IMG/VR virus record: IMGVR_UViG_3300033146_004985
Location: 1-39,873 of that record
DNA: 39,873 nt
From: a virus
Reading direction: 5' to 3' (one strand)
Positions 1 to 8,668 of the stretch are shown here, piece after piece (the first letter of the stretch is position 1; every line of letters starts with the position of its first letter). The position numbers were made by a program, and so were the translations under genes. The notes below the pieces were generated by a model. That model was not told where the DNA came from and searched no databases. It saw only the letters and a program-made list of their open reading frames with translations.

Positions 1-114
1 CTTGTAGGTATAGGTACAATGTGAAGTGTAGTTATTGAAGCTAATACAGGAACAGCTTTAACTGTACCAAGTGCAATGATGAGTATGTCTTTTATAAAAA
101 ATCTTAAATTAAAA
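1..114. repeat. Terminal direct overlap, left copy (circle joint)
   Basis: These 114 bases are identical to the last 114 bases of the window (39760-39873). Both copies are read in the same frame of one tail-fibre gene, and joining them gives an uninterrupted ORF. This is best explained as an assembly overlap of a circular or circularly permuted genome rather than a true virion-end repeat, which would rarely sit inside a gene. Confidence 0.9.
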
Positions 115-2337
115 TCAACGGCAACAGGAAATAATTCATCTAAGTTATTTGTAGGTAATTGAACAATGTCAACATTTAAAGATGTTTCTTTTGATTATAA
201 TATTAATAATGGATATACGGAAGCTATAATAGATTTACAAGCAGGTAGTTATAGTTTTACTGGTTGTAAATTTGATTTTGACAGTACTGGAACAAGTGCA
301 GGTGAAAGTAGTTTTATAGTAGCAAGTGGAAGTGTAGATTATAATATAATGCAAGGGTTCGCTACAATGAGTGTAGTTGATATACATACATTAAATCATT
401 TACATTTTATTGATGATTCATCATCTTGAAGTAATTTAGTAAGAGATTTAAATTGTACAGTTGAAGCAATAACAGCAGCTTTTGCTGGACATCTTGATTT
501 TGTACATTCAACAAATTCAGGAGATTTTGAAAGTATTAATAATAATATTATAATCACTACACCAAGTGGAGCAGTAGGTTCTTATGGGCAAGTATATCAT
601 TTAGCAGGTTCAAGTTGATGACATATTCATTCAACAGTAAACAGAATACAAGTAGAATGATTTGCTGATGATTATATAGGAAATATTAATGCAACAGAAA
701 CTCTTATTTCTCATTTTGATGATATAGTAGCAGTAGATTGAATAACTGGCTCAGGAACATACCAATATGTAAACAGTCCAAGTAATGGGAATATACAAAT
801 GAGTGGATTTTTAATAAGAAAAGTAGTAAATATAACAGCTGATTATGATGAAACTGAAGATTGGGAATTTGGAATACTTAATTTAGATACAACAACAGCA
901 ACAGATGTAACAGTAACTATAAAGCCAACAGCTTTTAGTACTGCACCAAGTGGAGCAACAAGAACATTTCTAAATTCAAGCTCAACTTATAATATGGTTA
1001 TTGATCCTAATGGAGTAAACTTTGGAGGCTCAACAGAAGATAGAGTTATTTATCCAGGAGGTTATATAATAGTTGAAAAAATAGGGAGTCAAGGAGTAAT
1101 AACAAGTTCGCACAATACAAGTTTTAATATAGATATAGCAAGTATAGCTAATAAGAGTTTTCATGTAGATTTTTCTAATGCAAGTTCTGTAACAGTAGAT
1201 TGAAGTTCTCATATTACAAATGTAGTAGATAGTGTTAATTCTTTAAATTGAACACCATCGTCAGTTACTTGAGTAGAATATTGAACAACAACTCAAAACT
1301 GATTAAATACAGCTAAGTGGGACACAAATAATACACCTCTTAGTTTTGGAGATAATGATATTCATAGTAATACAGCTTGAAGATGAATGACAATTATAGC
1401 AGTAGTAAAAGCGAATGTTACAAACGATGCAATAATGTCAAAGTATTATGATGCTACACCACAAAGAGAATGGAGATTTTATACAAGTAATGTAACAATT
1501 TATAGTGCTTTAGATGCTAGTGGAAGTGAATGAATAGTTAATTATTCTTCTAATTATAGAGAATGGCAGGTATTACAAATAGAATGGATACCATGAGATA
1601 AAACCAAAGCATATAAAAATGGTTTCTTGATGGGAACTTCATCTTATGATGTTGCAACAATACCAAGTTGAACAGCTAATCTTTTAATGGGTGCAAGTGA
1701 TGCAACAGGGGCTGATTTCTTTGGGGAAATAGGAGAAATATGGGCTTTCTCTGATACATTATCAGAAGATGAAAGAATGTCAGTAACATCTAAGTTGGGG
1801 GCTAAATGGGATATAGATACAGCTACACCAAGTTCTAGTGATAGTTCTCCTTTTGGTAGAAATAGTGATACAGATACAATTAAACCTTTAATAGATAATG
1901 ATAATTTAGATATATGAACTTGAGTATATAAGTGAGTATTAGTAGATTGAATGGAATTAGAGAGTGATACAGCACCAACAACAGATAAATGAATAGCAAA
2001 TAAAAAATATGTAGATGATAGTAGGGTAAATACTATAGCTTCTTCTTCAACACCTACTCCAGTATGAGATACAACTGATATGTTTACTATTACAGCATTA
2101 GCAGTAAATACAACTATATGAGCTCCTACTTGAACTCCTACAGAATGACAAGTTTTAGTTATAAGAATAAAAGATAATTGAACAGCTAGAACTATATGAC
2201 GGAATGCAATATATAGAGCAAGTAGTGACTTAGATTTACCAACTACTACAATTATTTCTAAAACATTATATTTACAATTTGTACGGAACTGAACTGATAC
2301 AAAATGGGATTTACTATGATTATTAAATAACTTTTAA
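1..2337 (+). CDS. Tail fibre, central and C-terminal part (beta-helix, LamG-like, tip domain)
   Basis: Continuation, in frame 1, of the gene that starts at 39283; new sequence begins at base 115. The beta-helix runs to about base 1200. Bases 1250-1830 encode a concanavalin/LamG-like jelly roll (MTIIAVVKAN, then WRFYTSN, a KAYKNG turn and IGEIWAFSDTLS), probably carbohydrate-binding. The C-terminal 100 residues (IRIKDNGTARTI, LPTTT, TKWDLLG) resemble a tip domain found in many phage tail proteins. Two CGG codons (2200 and 2284) fall where that domain carries aromatic residues. Glycine codons change abruptly: bases 1-1200 use about 7 TGA against about 33 GGN, while 1201-2337 use mostly TGA. This suggests the beta-helix was acquired separately. 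Ends with TAA. Confidence 0.85.
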
Positions 2338-2341
2338 CATT

Positions 2342-3049
2342 ATGAAATTACCTTTATTTATATGAACTGGAGTCTCAAGTACTCCTACAAATTGACTACT
2401 GGATGATTTAGTTAGTTATTATAAAGCAGATACTAGTGGTTCTTTTCCTGATTCACATTGAAGTAATAATTGAACTATTAGTGGAGCAATTTATACAAGT
2501 AGTTGAAAAATTAATTGATGATATAATTTTGACTGAATTAATGATAATATTAATATTTGAACAATGTATTCAGAATTTAATTGAAGTTCAACTATATCAG
2601 TTTCTAGTTGGTTTAATAGACAAAAATTAGCCCCTAATCATATTTTTAGAAAAAGAAGTGCAGACCTTATATTAAGAACTAATTACAATATCTGACAAAA
2701 TTCTTGACCTTCGTTTCTAGTTAATACAAATAATTGAGGTAAAGATATTATATATTGAACTAATACAACTATTCCACAAAATGCATTTTATCATTATGTA
2801 TGAGTTTTTAACTGAACCTCAATTAAACTTTATGTTAATTGAGTATTACAAGTGTCTGATACATTCGCAGCATCAACAATATCTTGGAATAATACAAATA
2901 ACTTAAAAATTTGAGCTAATTGAACATCTCAATATTCAAAATGAATAATTGATGAAACTTGATTTTGGAATAGAGAATTAACACAGGCTGATGTAACAGC
3001 ATTATATAATTCTTGAAATTGATTATCTTATGATAACTTTACTTCTTAA
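2342..3049 (+). CDS. LamG/concanavalin-like tail-associated protein
   Basis: 235 residues, starting four bases after the fibre stop. With TGA as Gly the protein is a single LamG-like domain: YNFDGINDNINIG near residue 62, a VGVFNGTSIKLYVNGVL strand pair near 150, LKIGANG, then a GFWNRELTQADVTALYN end motif. Such domains bind sugars, and in phages they occur on fibres or accessory tail tips. The short N-terminal leader (MKLPLFIG) has no obvious signal peptide. Its position directly after the fibre suggests a second adhesin or fibre accessory. About 30 glycines are coded by TGA, so a standard-code gene caller would fragment this gene. Confidence 0.8.
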
Positions 3050-3065
3050 TAACCTAAAATAGATT

Positions 3066-3245
3066 ATGCAAATTATATGAGTAAGGAATAATTGAGAAAG
3101 GTTTATACAATACACATCTAATGAAAAAAATCTTGATGATGATACTATGATATATAGAACAATAGAACTTTCAAAAGAACAATTAAATGAAATAAAAAAT
3201 TGTTATTCTGATAAAATACAAGAAATTTTAAAAACCTATTTGTAA
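3066..3245 (+). CDS. Small hypothetical protein (59 aa)
   Basis: Reads MQIIGVRNNGERF then a charged segment ending KIQEILKTYL, with two in-frame TGA glycines. It begins 16 bases after the LamG-like gene and its stop lies inside the terminator hairpin at 3231. Not recognised. The internal phrase TIELSKEQLNEIK suggests one or two helices. The ATG at 3066 was preferred to the one at 3147 because the frame stays open and coding-like upstream. Confidence 0.5.
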
Positions 3246-3263
3246 AAAGTAGGTTTTTTTTTT
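3231..3263 (+). terminator. Rho-independent terminator after the fibre genes
   Basis: AAAACCTA (3231-3238) pairs perfectly with TAGGTTTT (3250-3257) across an 11-base loop, followed by more Ts to 3263. It overlaps the stop of the 59-residue ORF and should end the late tail transcript before the lysis genes. Confidence 0.8.
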
Positions 3264-3331
3264 GTAATATATTAATAAATATATAAAATACTTATGTTAG
3301 CTAAAATTATTATAATTATTAAACAAAACTT

Positions 3332-3607
3332 ATGGAAGAAATAATAAAGGAGATTTCAGAGTTAAAAACAGAAATAAAATATATTTCTAAATCTATGTGT
3401 AAAATGGAAAAAGTAATAGAAACTATGGCTGTTTTAATTGAAAAACAATCAGTAGCAAATAATAGAATACTAGATTTAGAAAAAAATGATGAAAAAATAG
3501 AAGTAAGAATTAGAAAATTGGAAGATTGGCAAATAAAGATAATAACGATAAGTGTCTTTTTTTGAACAATTTGAGCTTTTATATTAAATAAATTATTTAC
3601 TTTTTAA
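3332..3607 (+). CDS. Coiled-coil protein with C-terminal membrane segment, holin-associated (XhlA-like)
   Basis: 91 residues. The first 70 are a charged heptad-rich helix (EIIKEISELKTEIKYISK to RIRKLEDWQIK), and the last 20 are hydrophobic (ITISVFFGTIGAFILNKLF), with two TGA glycines inside the membrane segment. This layout is that of XhlA/hemolysin-type phage proteins that act with a holin. It lies just upstream of a second small membrane protein and the endolysin, supporting a lysis role. Read in the standard code the gene would lose its membrane anchor, because the first TGA stops it. The assignment rests on architecture and context, not on a diagnostic motif. Confidence 0.6.
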
Positions 3608-3617
3608 ATATTATATT

Positions 3618-3797
3618 ATGTTAAACATAAAGACTAAAAATCAAATCACTGCTTTTTTATGGACTTGTTTCAATTGAATTATTTGAATAATAATATCTTA
3701 TTTAACTTGATTAAATTATGAGTATTTAATAGTTATTATTCCAATATTAAATTTAATTACAAAAGAATTAAATAAAACTTTTAATCATAATTATTAA
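3618..3797 (+). CDS. Putative holin (59 aa, two membrane segments)
   Basis: Reads MLNIKTKNQITAFLWTCFN, then hydrophobic GIIGIIISYLTGL, a short turn, hydrophobic YLIVIIPILNLIT and a basic tail KELNKTFNHN. Two membrane helices, small size and a charged C-terminus are typical of class II holins. It lies ten bases after the XhlA-like gene and about 600 bases before the endolysin. All three glycines in the membrane region are TGA, so standard-code annotation would miss it. Confidence 0.6.
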
Positions 3798-3813
3798 ATA
3801 ACTATTTTGTTAT

Positions 3814-3981
3814 ATGGAAAATTTAAATAGAGCTAAATGTGAAATTTATACAAGAGTTATGGGATATTATAGACCAGTTAGCCAATTTAATATATGAAAA
3901 AAATCAGAGTTTTATTTTAGAAAATGTTATGATTATAATAAAAGTATAAACTCTAAATTTTGTAAAGATTATAAAAACTAA
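3814..3981 (+). CDS. Stand-alone glycyl-radical domain, NrdD C-terminus-like (55 aa)
   Basis: The sequence RAKCEIYTRVMGYYRPV followed by FNIGKKSEF closely resembles the C-terminal glycyl-radical loop of anaerobic ribonucleotide reductase NrdD (family pattern R-V-x-G-Y-x-R-P then W/F-N-x-G-K-x-E-F). The candidate radical glycine is Gly17, coded GGA; the second conserved Gly, in NIGK, is TGA. The zinc-binding CxxC pairs of full NrdD are absent, and no large subunit is encoded in the window. By analogy with GrcA/YfiD-type spare parts it could repair an oxygen-cleaved host glycyl-radical enzyme. That role is inference; the motif match is visible. Confidence 0.6.
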
Positions 3982-3984
3982 ATT

Positions 3985-4143
3985 ATGGAATATATAGAAA
4001 ATGTTAGGAAAATGAATTTAAATCAATGTAATAAAGAATATAATATTATAGATAATATTGAATAATATGATGAAGAAAAAAGATATAAAAAAATAGCTTT
4101 AATTAATAGAATCAAAAAATTAACTGAAAAAATTATTAAATAA
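3985..4143 (+). pseudogene. Small ORF split by an in-frame TAA
   Basis: The frame from ATG 3985 reads MEYIENVRKMNLNQCNKEY to a TAA at 4063-4065. It then continues in the same frame as YDEEKRYKKIALINRIKKL to a second TAA at 4141. The second half has coding character but no ATG. Either a point mutation interrupted a 52-residue protein, or a 26-residue peptide is followed by a fragment. Function is unknown. Confidence 0.4.
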
Positions 4144-4156
4144 TTATAAATATATT

Positions 4157-4375
4157 ATGAAAAAAAACAAACCAAAATATAGAATTAAAAAAATAGAACA
4201 ATTTAATGAATATCCTATATTTTTAATAGAAAGAAGAATATTTTTAATTTGGTGTGAAGTAGAAGATCATTCAGATTTATTTGAATTTTCAGAAAAATTA
4301 AAGTTTAAAACAGAAAAAAAAGCAAGAGACCGGATAAACGAGCAAAATTCATATAAAGAAACTATTATTAAATAA
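4157..4375 (+). CDS. Small hypothetical protein (72 aa)
   Basis: Basic N-terminus (MKKNKPKYRIKKIEQ), a central hydrophobic strand pair (YPIFLIERRIFLIWCEVED) and a charged C-terminus. No family recognised. It contains a CGG codon at 4331 in KKARD-x-INEQN, where Trp would be as natural as Arg. It lies in the lysis operon, ten bases before the endolysin ATG. It has no glycine, so it is one of the few genes visible in the standard code. Confidence 0.6.
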   Translation: MKKNKPKYRIKKIEQFNEYPIFLIERRIFLIWCEVEDHSDLFEFSEKLKFKTEKKARDRINEQNSYKETIIK

Positions 4376-4385
4376 TTATAAATAT

Positions 4386-4892
4386 ATGATTGATAATGAT
4401 ATAAATAATCTAGAAATAAATTTTAAAAAAAAAGTACAAGACTTTCTAGATGAATGTAAACAAAAATGATTTAATATAATGATTATTGAATGATTAAGAA
4501 CTTTAGAAAGACAAAAGCGGCTTTATGAACAATGAAGAACAAGACCAGGCAAAAAAATAACTTGGACTTTAAAAAGTAAACATATTAATTGATTAGCAGT
4601 TGATATTGTTTTTAAGGATAAACATTGAAATCCTACTTGGGTATGAGATTATAATTCTTTGATTGAGATTTGAAAAAAACATTGATTAAAAAATCTTGCT
4701 CCAACTGAAACTTGCCACTTTGAAGATGATATATGAGAATATGAAAAAATGTTTAAAAATAAATATTGAAAATGAACAATATTTAATGATATTGATTGAG
4801 GTTTAGAAAAATGTATTGATAAAAATTGAGAATTAAATGCAAAAGAATTTTTTTATTTTGTTATGATTTGATTAGAAAGGACTAAAAAATAG
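4386..4892 (+). CDS. Endolysin, M15 (VanY-like) peptidoglycan peptidase
   Basis: 168 residues. The core matches metallopeptidase M15 (L-Ala-D-Glu/D-Ala-D-Ala peptidase): IIEGLRTLERQ and LYEQGRTRPG lead to the zinc motif SKHINGLAVDI (pattern S-x-H-x(2)-G-x-A-x-D, about residues 73-83), and a later CHFED supplies the third zinc ligand. A 50-residue C-terminal tail of unknown role follows, possibly for cell-wall binding. It should cleave stem-peptide bonds in the host wall during lysis, released by the membrane proteins just upstream. Nearly all glycines are TGA. A CGG at 4518 lies in ERQK-x-LYEQG. It ends in TAG, inside a terminator-like hairpin. Confidence 0.88.
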
Positions 4893-4903
4893 ACCTTTTT
4901 TTA
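4876..4903 (+). terminator. Probable intrinsic terminator at the endolysin stop
   Basis: AAAGGACTA (4876-4884) and TAGACCTTT (4890-4898) pair with a single A-A mismatch around a five-base loop, followed by a T-run. The endolysin TAG is part of the hairpin. It would separate the lysis operon from the HNH-like gene. Confidence 0.55.
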
Positions 4904-4923
4904 TTATTTAATATTTTGAATTT

Positions 4924-5211
4924 ATGAAAAATAAATTAACAAGACATCATGAAATTTGCCAAAATTGAATAATGCCAAACGGTCAAAAAATAAAAGGGAC
5001 AAACCATAAAGATAATATTATTTTATTATGAAAAACACATCATCAAGCTCAACATAATTTATATAAAAATTATACTTTTCCTGGACAACTTGAAGAATTA
5101 TTTAAACTAAATTATACCTCATTATCTAATTGAGTTAAAAGTGATATAATTGACATTTTAAATCATGATGAATTAAGATATTTTTTTAAAGACCATTGCT
5201 ATAAAAAATAA
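4924..5211 (+). CDS. HNH-endonuclease-like protein (95 aa)
   Basis: The N-terminal third has the spacing of a small HNH nuclease: LTRHHEICQNG, then NHKDNIILLGKTHHQAQHNLY, giving a His-His pair, a central Asn/His and a terminal His-x(3)-His. The zinc cysteines seen in many HNH proteins are reduced to one, so this is a degenerate or Cys-poor member. The C-terminal half (LEELFKLNYTSL and following) is helical. It is the last rightward gene before the convergent early operon. HNH proteins near phage ends may act in packaging or as free homing enzymes; which applies here is unclear. Confidence 0.55.
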
Positions 5212-5213
5212 AA

Positions 5214-5236
5214 AACCACCTAAATTATAGGTGGTT
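5214..5236 (-). terminator. Intrinsic terminator of the leftward early operon
   Basis: AACCACCTA (5214-5222) pairs perfectly with TAGGTGGTT (5228-5236) around a five-base loop. On the minus strand it is followed by a T-rich tract; on the plus strand no T-run follows. It therefore mainly ends leftward transcription just after the gene that stops at 5281. Between the two lies a short tandem repeat of TTGTATGTCGC. Confidence 0.75.
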
Positions 5237-5280
5237 GTATGTCGCTTGTATGTCGCTTGTATATAGGTTGCACCTATTAT

Positions 5281-5955
5281 TTAAGCCATTTCTTTATTAT
5301 GTACAATTTTCTTAGTAGTAAATGGAGAAGGGGGATCTTTTTTTTCAATGTATTTATTAATTTTATTCTTGATTGTTGACATATCAGGAATATTAGAGTA
5401 TAGATTTTCTCATATATTTTTGAACTTTATTTGTAGATTTTCACTAGATTTTTTTCAAGATAATGTTTCAGCAATTTGTTGTCTAGAAAATTCAGGATTA
5501 AGTATTCTTGAATTATTTTCTCATCTAATTAATATTTTTAATTCATCAAATTTTTTAGCTAAAATTGTGAATTTATATCTTGGGATTAAAAACTTTTTTT
5601 CAACTTCATCTCTTTTAAATGATCATTCAAAAAATAAATGTTCTATTAATTCCATTGTTGGAATACCTTCAATTTTATCTTCTTCAATTTTTGGTTTTAA
5701 TTCATTAATTACATTTTTTCAAAAATTAATAATAATTTTATAATTAAAAATCAATCAAAAAGAAAATATTATTTTGGGTAAAGTAAAATTATTATAATTA
5801 TAAATAAATAATAATATTTCTATTGTTTGATCTGTATAAATTAAAATTAAAGATAAAATTACACTTCATAATCAAAGTAAAACACTCATTAATATTTGTT
5901 TAAAAGATTTTTCTTCTAAAATATTTAAAAATTTTTTATATATAATTGTTTTCAT
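5281..5955 (-). CDS. Membrane protein with C-terminal helical, possibly winged-helix, domain (224 aa)
   Basis: With TGA as Gly, residues 1-90 hold two or three hydrophobic segments (LMSVLLGLGSVILSLILIY, then IIFSFGLIFNYKIIINFG). The rest is soluble and charged. Residues 105-165 (PTMELIEHLFFEGSFKR, then YKFTILAKKFDELKILIRG, then FSRQQIAETLSG) look like a DNA-binding-type helical bundle or winged helix. Not assigned to a known family. It is the last gene of the leftward operon. Two ATGs are possible; the upstream one at 5955 is used because the frame is open and the extension is amphipathic. A membrane-tethered DNA-binding or replication-anchoring role is speculative. Confidence 0.6.
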
Positions 5956-5968
5956 TTTTGTTTTTATA

Positions 5969-6151
5969 TTAAAAATTAAGCTCGTTATAAATATCATCTA
6001 TTGCAATTTGCAATAAATGAGCAACTTCTTTTTTTACTCAATTTTTTGTATTTTCAAATACAAAATTAGAGTTGTATTTTTTTTGAGAAAGTTCAAAAGA
6101 CTTTCTCATATTATTAATAATAATGTTAGCTTTTCAAATATGGTTTTTCAT
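5969..6151 (-). CDS. Small hypothetical protein (60 aa)
   Basis: Reads MKNHIGKANIIINNMRKSF with a C-terminal helix KKEVAHLLQIAIDDIYNEL. No recognisable motif. It sits 13 bases upstream of the membrane protein in the same operon. Confidence 0.5.
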
Positions 6152-6225
6152 AAAATATAAGGTTAAAAAATATTGTTATAATAAAGTTATTATCTTTATT
6201 ATTATAAATAATAACACATAAAAAA

Positions 6226-6253
6226 ATAAAGTCAATATATTTTTTGACTTTAT
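6226..6253 (-). terminator. Intrinsic terminator inside the leftward operon
   Basis: ATAAAGTCAA (6226-6235) and TTGACTTTAT (6244-6253) form a perfect 10-bp stem with an eight-base loop. On the minus strand it runs into a T-rich stretch. It separates the genes at 6287 and above from the last two genes, so those may have their own promoter or depend on readthrough. Confidence 0.7.
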
Positions 6254-6286
6254 AGTTTATAAATATATTTTTTCATAATTTATGAA

Positions 6287-6445
6287 TTAAGTAACAATTT
6301 TTATACTTTCTCTGATTGTGTTTCTAGTATGTTTTACTCACATTTGAAATCAGATTATTAAAAATAAAATTAATATTAAAATTCAAACAAATATAATTAT
6401 AATTAAATCTTTATAATCATAAATAGCTATTATTGCAGTTTCCAT
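6287..6445 (-). CDS. Single-pass membrane peptide (52 aa)
   Basis: METAIIAIYDYKDL is followed by about 22 hydrophobic residues (IIIIFVGILILILFLIIGF) and a basic tail GVKHTRNTIRES. This N-out or N-in single-span design is common among phage early membrane peptides. Function unknown. Confidence 0.5.
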
Positions 6446-6517
6446 ATACTTATATTTAAGAAATAATAAATATATTTGTTTTTGTTTTTAATTTATAATT
6501 TTAAATCTTGTATTGCA

Positions 6518-7060
6518 TTATTCTTCATCGTTAAAAACTTTATCTATAATAGTATTAAGAGACTCGCTTCAAAAATCTTTTTTTCAAGTATTTCTTAATA
6601 TATCAATTAATATTTCAAAATATGCAACATCCATTCAAATTAATTGTTCTTCTAATACATCAGGATTTTTTAAATCTAATTCAGAAATTTGAAACATTAC
6701 TTTTAGCATTTCTCATGCTGATATATTCCAACCTCTTTTTAAAAACTTCTTTATTCTAATAATTGTAGTTAATGGGTATAAACTACCCTGATATCTTAAT
6801 TGTTTTGTTAAAATAGATTCTAAGGCTTGTTTATTAGTTACTAATCATTCCTCAAAAGTAAAATAATTCGTTGCATGAATAAAATCAAAAGTTCTATGTA
6901 TTTCTTCATTATTTCAATGAAATCTACAAATAATTTAAATATCATTACTTAATGAAATTGCATTTGGAGAAAAGAAAATTGGAATATATTTTTCAAGTTC
7001 TTTTTCAGTTGCTTTTTCATTAACTCTTAATCCTCATTTTACAACTATTTTAATTTGCAT
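6518..7060 (-). pseudogene. Hypothetical gene interrupted by an in-frame TAA
   Basis: From ATG 7060 the frame reads MQIKIVVKWGLRVNEKATEK for 41 codons to a TAA at 6935-6937. It then continues for 138 more codons (IICRFHGNNEEIHRTFDFIH, later RGWNISAGEMLKVMFQI) to TAA at 6518. The second part is clearly coding in the same frame but has no nearby ATG. A single base change (for example AAA to TAA) would restore a 180-residue protein. No family recognised. Alternatives are initiation at a non-ATG codon or a sequencing error. Confidence 0.5.
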
Positions 7061-7065
7061 AATAA

Positions 7066-7200
7066 TTATTTATTAGTTAAAAATATTTTTAATGTTTTTT
7101 TATTGTCTTGAAAAGATAATATAACTCTTTCACAATTATAGTTTGTATATTGTCTTCAATTTTCATCAATAATTTCTACTCTTGTTACTTTATCTGTCAT
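7066..7200 (-). CDS. Small conserved-looking phage protein (44 aa)
   Basis: Reads VTRVEIIDENGRQYTNYN then CERVILSFQDNKKTLKIFL, a compact beta-rich pattern seen in small phage early proteins. It starts four bases after the ATPase gene stop and is five bases from the next gene, so it is translated within the operon. Function unknown. Confidence 0.55.
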
Positions 7201-7203
7201 AAT

Positions 7204-8511
7204 TTATTGGTTATTTATAAATTTTTCTTTATCTTCAACTATTTCTCAATCATTAATAATTATTGAATCAAATTTATCTATTATTGGTCTTTCAATAAAA
7301 ATTTGGAAGTTATTTTTTATTATTTTTTCTTTAATTTTTTTAAGAGTTTTTATATCTAATTCTCATCAGTTTTCAATTCTTATTAATCTTAAAGGTGATC
7401 AAGATATAAGTATTAAATCAATAGCAACTTCTATTTTTCTTGCTGTATTCAATAGTTTAAACTCCATATCATCAACTAATATTCATAAATCATCTGACAA
7501 ATTCATATATTTTGGTATATTTGAATTTGCTATAATTTCAGTTCTTTTTTCTTTAATTTTTTCTTTTTTATTTTTTATATCTTCAAATTCTTTTTCAGTT
7601 TCATTTGCAAATTGTTTATGCTCTAAATATTTGTCATATTTTTGAGCTTCTTTATTGTTGTTTTCTATTTGTGCTATTTCTTCATCCAATGCTTCAATAG
7701 TTGTTAATCATTGTGCTTTTATTTTTTCATTTAAAGAATTTCAATTCTTTTTTATTTCTTCAAATTCTTTTTTACTTTCTATTAATTTTAATTGTAATTG
7801 TTTTATTTCTTCTTCAAGTTCTTTTACATCTTCTTTTTGTATTTGATAAGTAGAAAGTAAATCTTTTTTTTCATCAAATATTTTTCTTTTTTCAAGAAGT
7901 TCTGATATTGATTTTTGAGTAAATTTTTCAGGAACTCAAGCAACTAAAAAACTATCTAATACATTTTTTGCTTGTGTTTTATTTCTATTAATCTCTGTAT
8001 ATTCTTCTTCAATATCTTTAATTTCTTTGTCTATTTCTCTTGTATCAAGTCAAGTAGTGGCTTTTATTTCCATTATTTGCTCTGTAATTGAACCTTCTCA
8101 TAATTTAAAAGGATCTATTGTTAAACTATTTAATAAAGAATTTAAATCAGCTTGTGAAATTTTATCTCAATTTAAAGTTGCTTCTAAAGAAGTACTTCAA
8201 GTAGGTTTTTTACTAGTTCATTTTTTGAAAATTCTTTCAATAATAATTTCAACTTCTTTTCATTTTATTAAAAGTTTTATTGTTGCTTTATTTTCTCATT
8301 TTTTAACTAAACTTCAAGGACTAACTTTTCAAACTCAATAAAATTTACTTCATTGAATAGAAGTTAAAATTGATTCAATTAGACTACTCTTTCATTTACC
8401 ATTATATCAACCGATTATATTCCAATCTCAAAAATCAGATGAAACATAATTTATATTTTTAAAATTCTGTATATCTATATAATTTATTTTAAGGTTTTTT
8501 ACATTTTCCAT
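7204..8511 (-). CDS. SMC/Rad50/SbcC-like ATPase (435 aa)
   Basis: The N-terminus is KINYIDIQNFKNINYVSSDF followed by a P-loop GYNGKGKSS at about residues 36-44; two of its glycines are TGA. A long central coiled coil (about residues 145-310, rich in Glu and Lys) is followed by a C-terminal lobe ending KNNFQIFIERPIIDKFDSII. The order P-loop, coiled coil, short C-terminal lobe fits RecF/SbcC-like recombination ATPases. The signature motif and Walker B Asp-Glu are not obvious, so the C-terminal half may be degenerate. It lies next to an ssDNA-binding-like protein and near VRR-NUC and helicase genes, consistent with phage recombination or replication-end processing. No SbcD nuclease partner was found. 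Confidence 0.75.
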
Positions 8512-8560
8512 TTTTTATACTAATTTATATAATAAAATAATTAAAAAAATAAACAAGAAT

Positions 8561-8668
8561 ATGTATTTATTATCAAAAATTAAGTTTTCTAAATTTCTTT
8601 TAATTACTCTTTTTTTTGCATTATTTTTATACATAATCTTATTTATTAGTGATAAAAGGTTTAATTAA
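8561..8668 (+). CDS. Possible antisense-oriented membrane micropeptide (35 aa)
   Basis: MYLLSKIKFSK followed by FLLITLFFALFLYIILFI and a charged tail SDKRFN. It lies on the plus strand in the 150-base gap between two leftward genes, and its stop overlaps the stop of the gene at 8661. No minus-strand ORF fills the gap. AT-rich DNA produces hydrophobic ORFs by chance, so this is tentative. Confidence 0.3.
   Translation: MYLLSKIKFSKFLLITLFFALFLYIILFISDKRFN

Noticed and set aside
1-114. Terminal repeat as a true direct terminal repeat of the virion
   Set aside because: It is within one continuous gene and only 114 bases; assembly overlap of a circular map is simpler, though end mapping would be needed to exclude it.
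1030-1212. Cysteine- and tyrosine-rich leftward ORF
   Set aside because: Antisense to the tail fibre; repeated CYI/YTC pattern comes from antisense Val/Thr codons.
5348-5743. 131-residue rightward ORF
   Set aside because: It is the antisense shadow of the leftward 224-residue membrane protein; composition is that of reverse-complemented Lys/Glu codons and it has no neighbours in the same direction.
7655-8341. Two rightward ORFs rich in Ser and Phe
   Set aside because: They are mirror images of the coiled-coil part of the SMC-like ATPase; Ser/Phe richness arises from antisense Glu/Lys codons.
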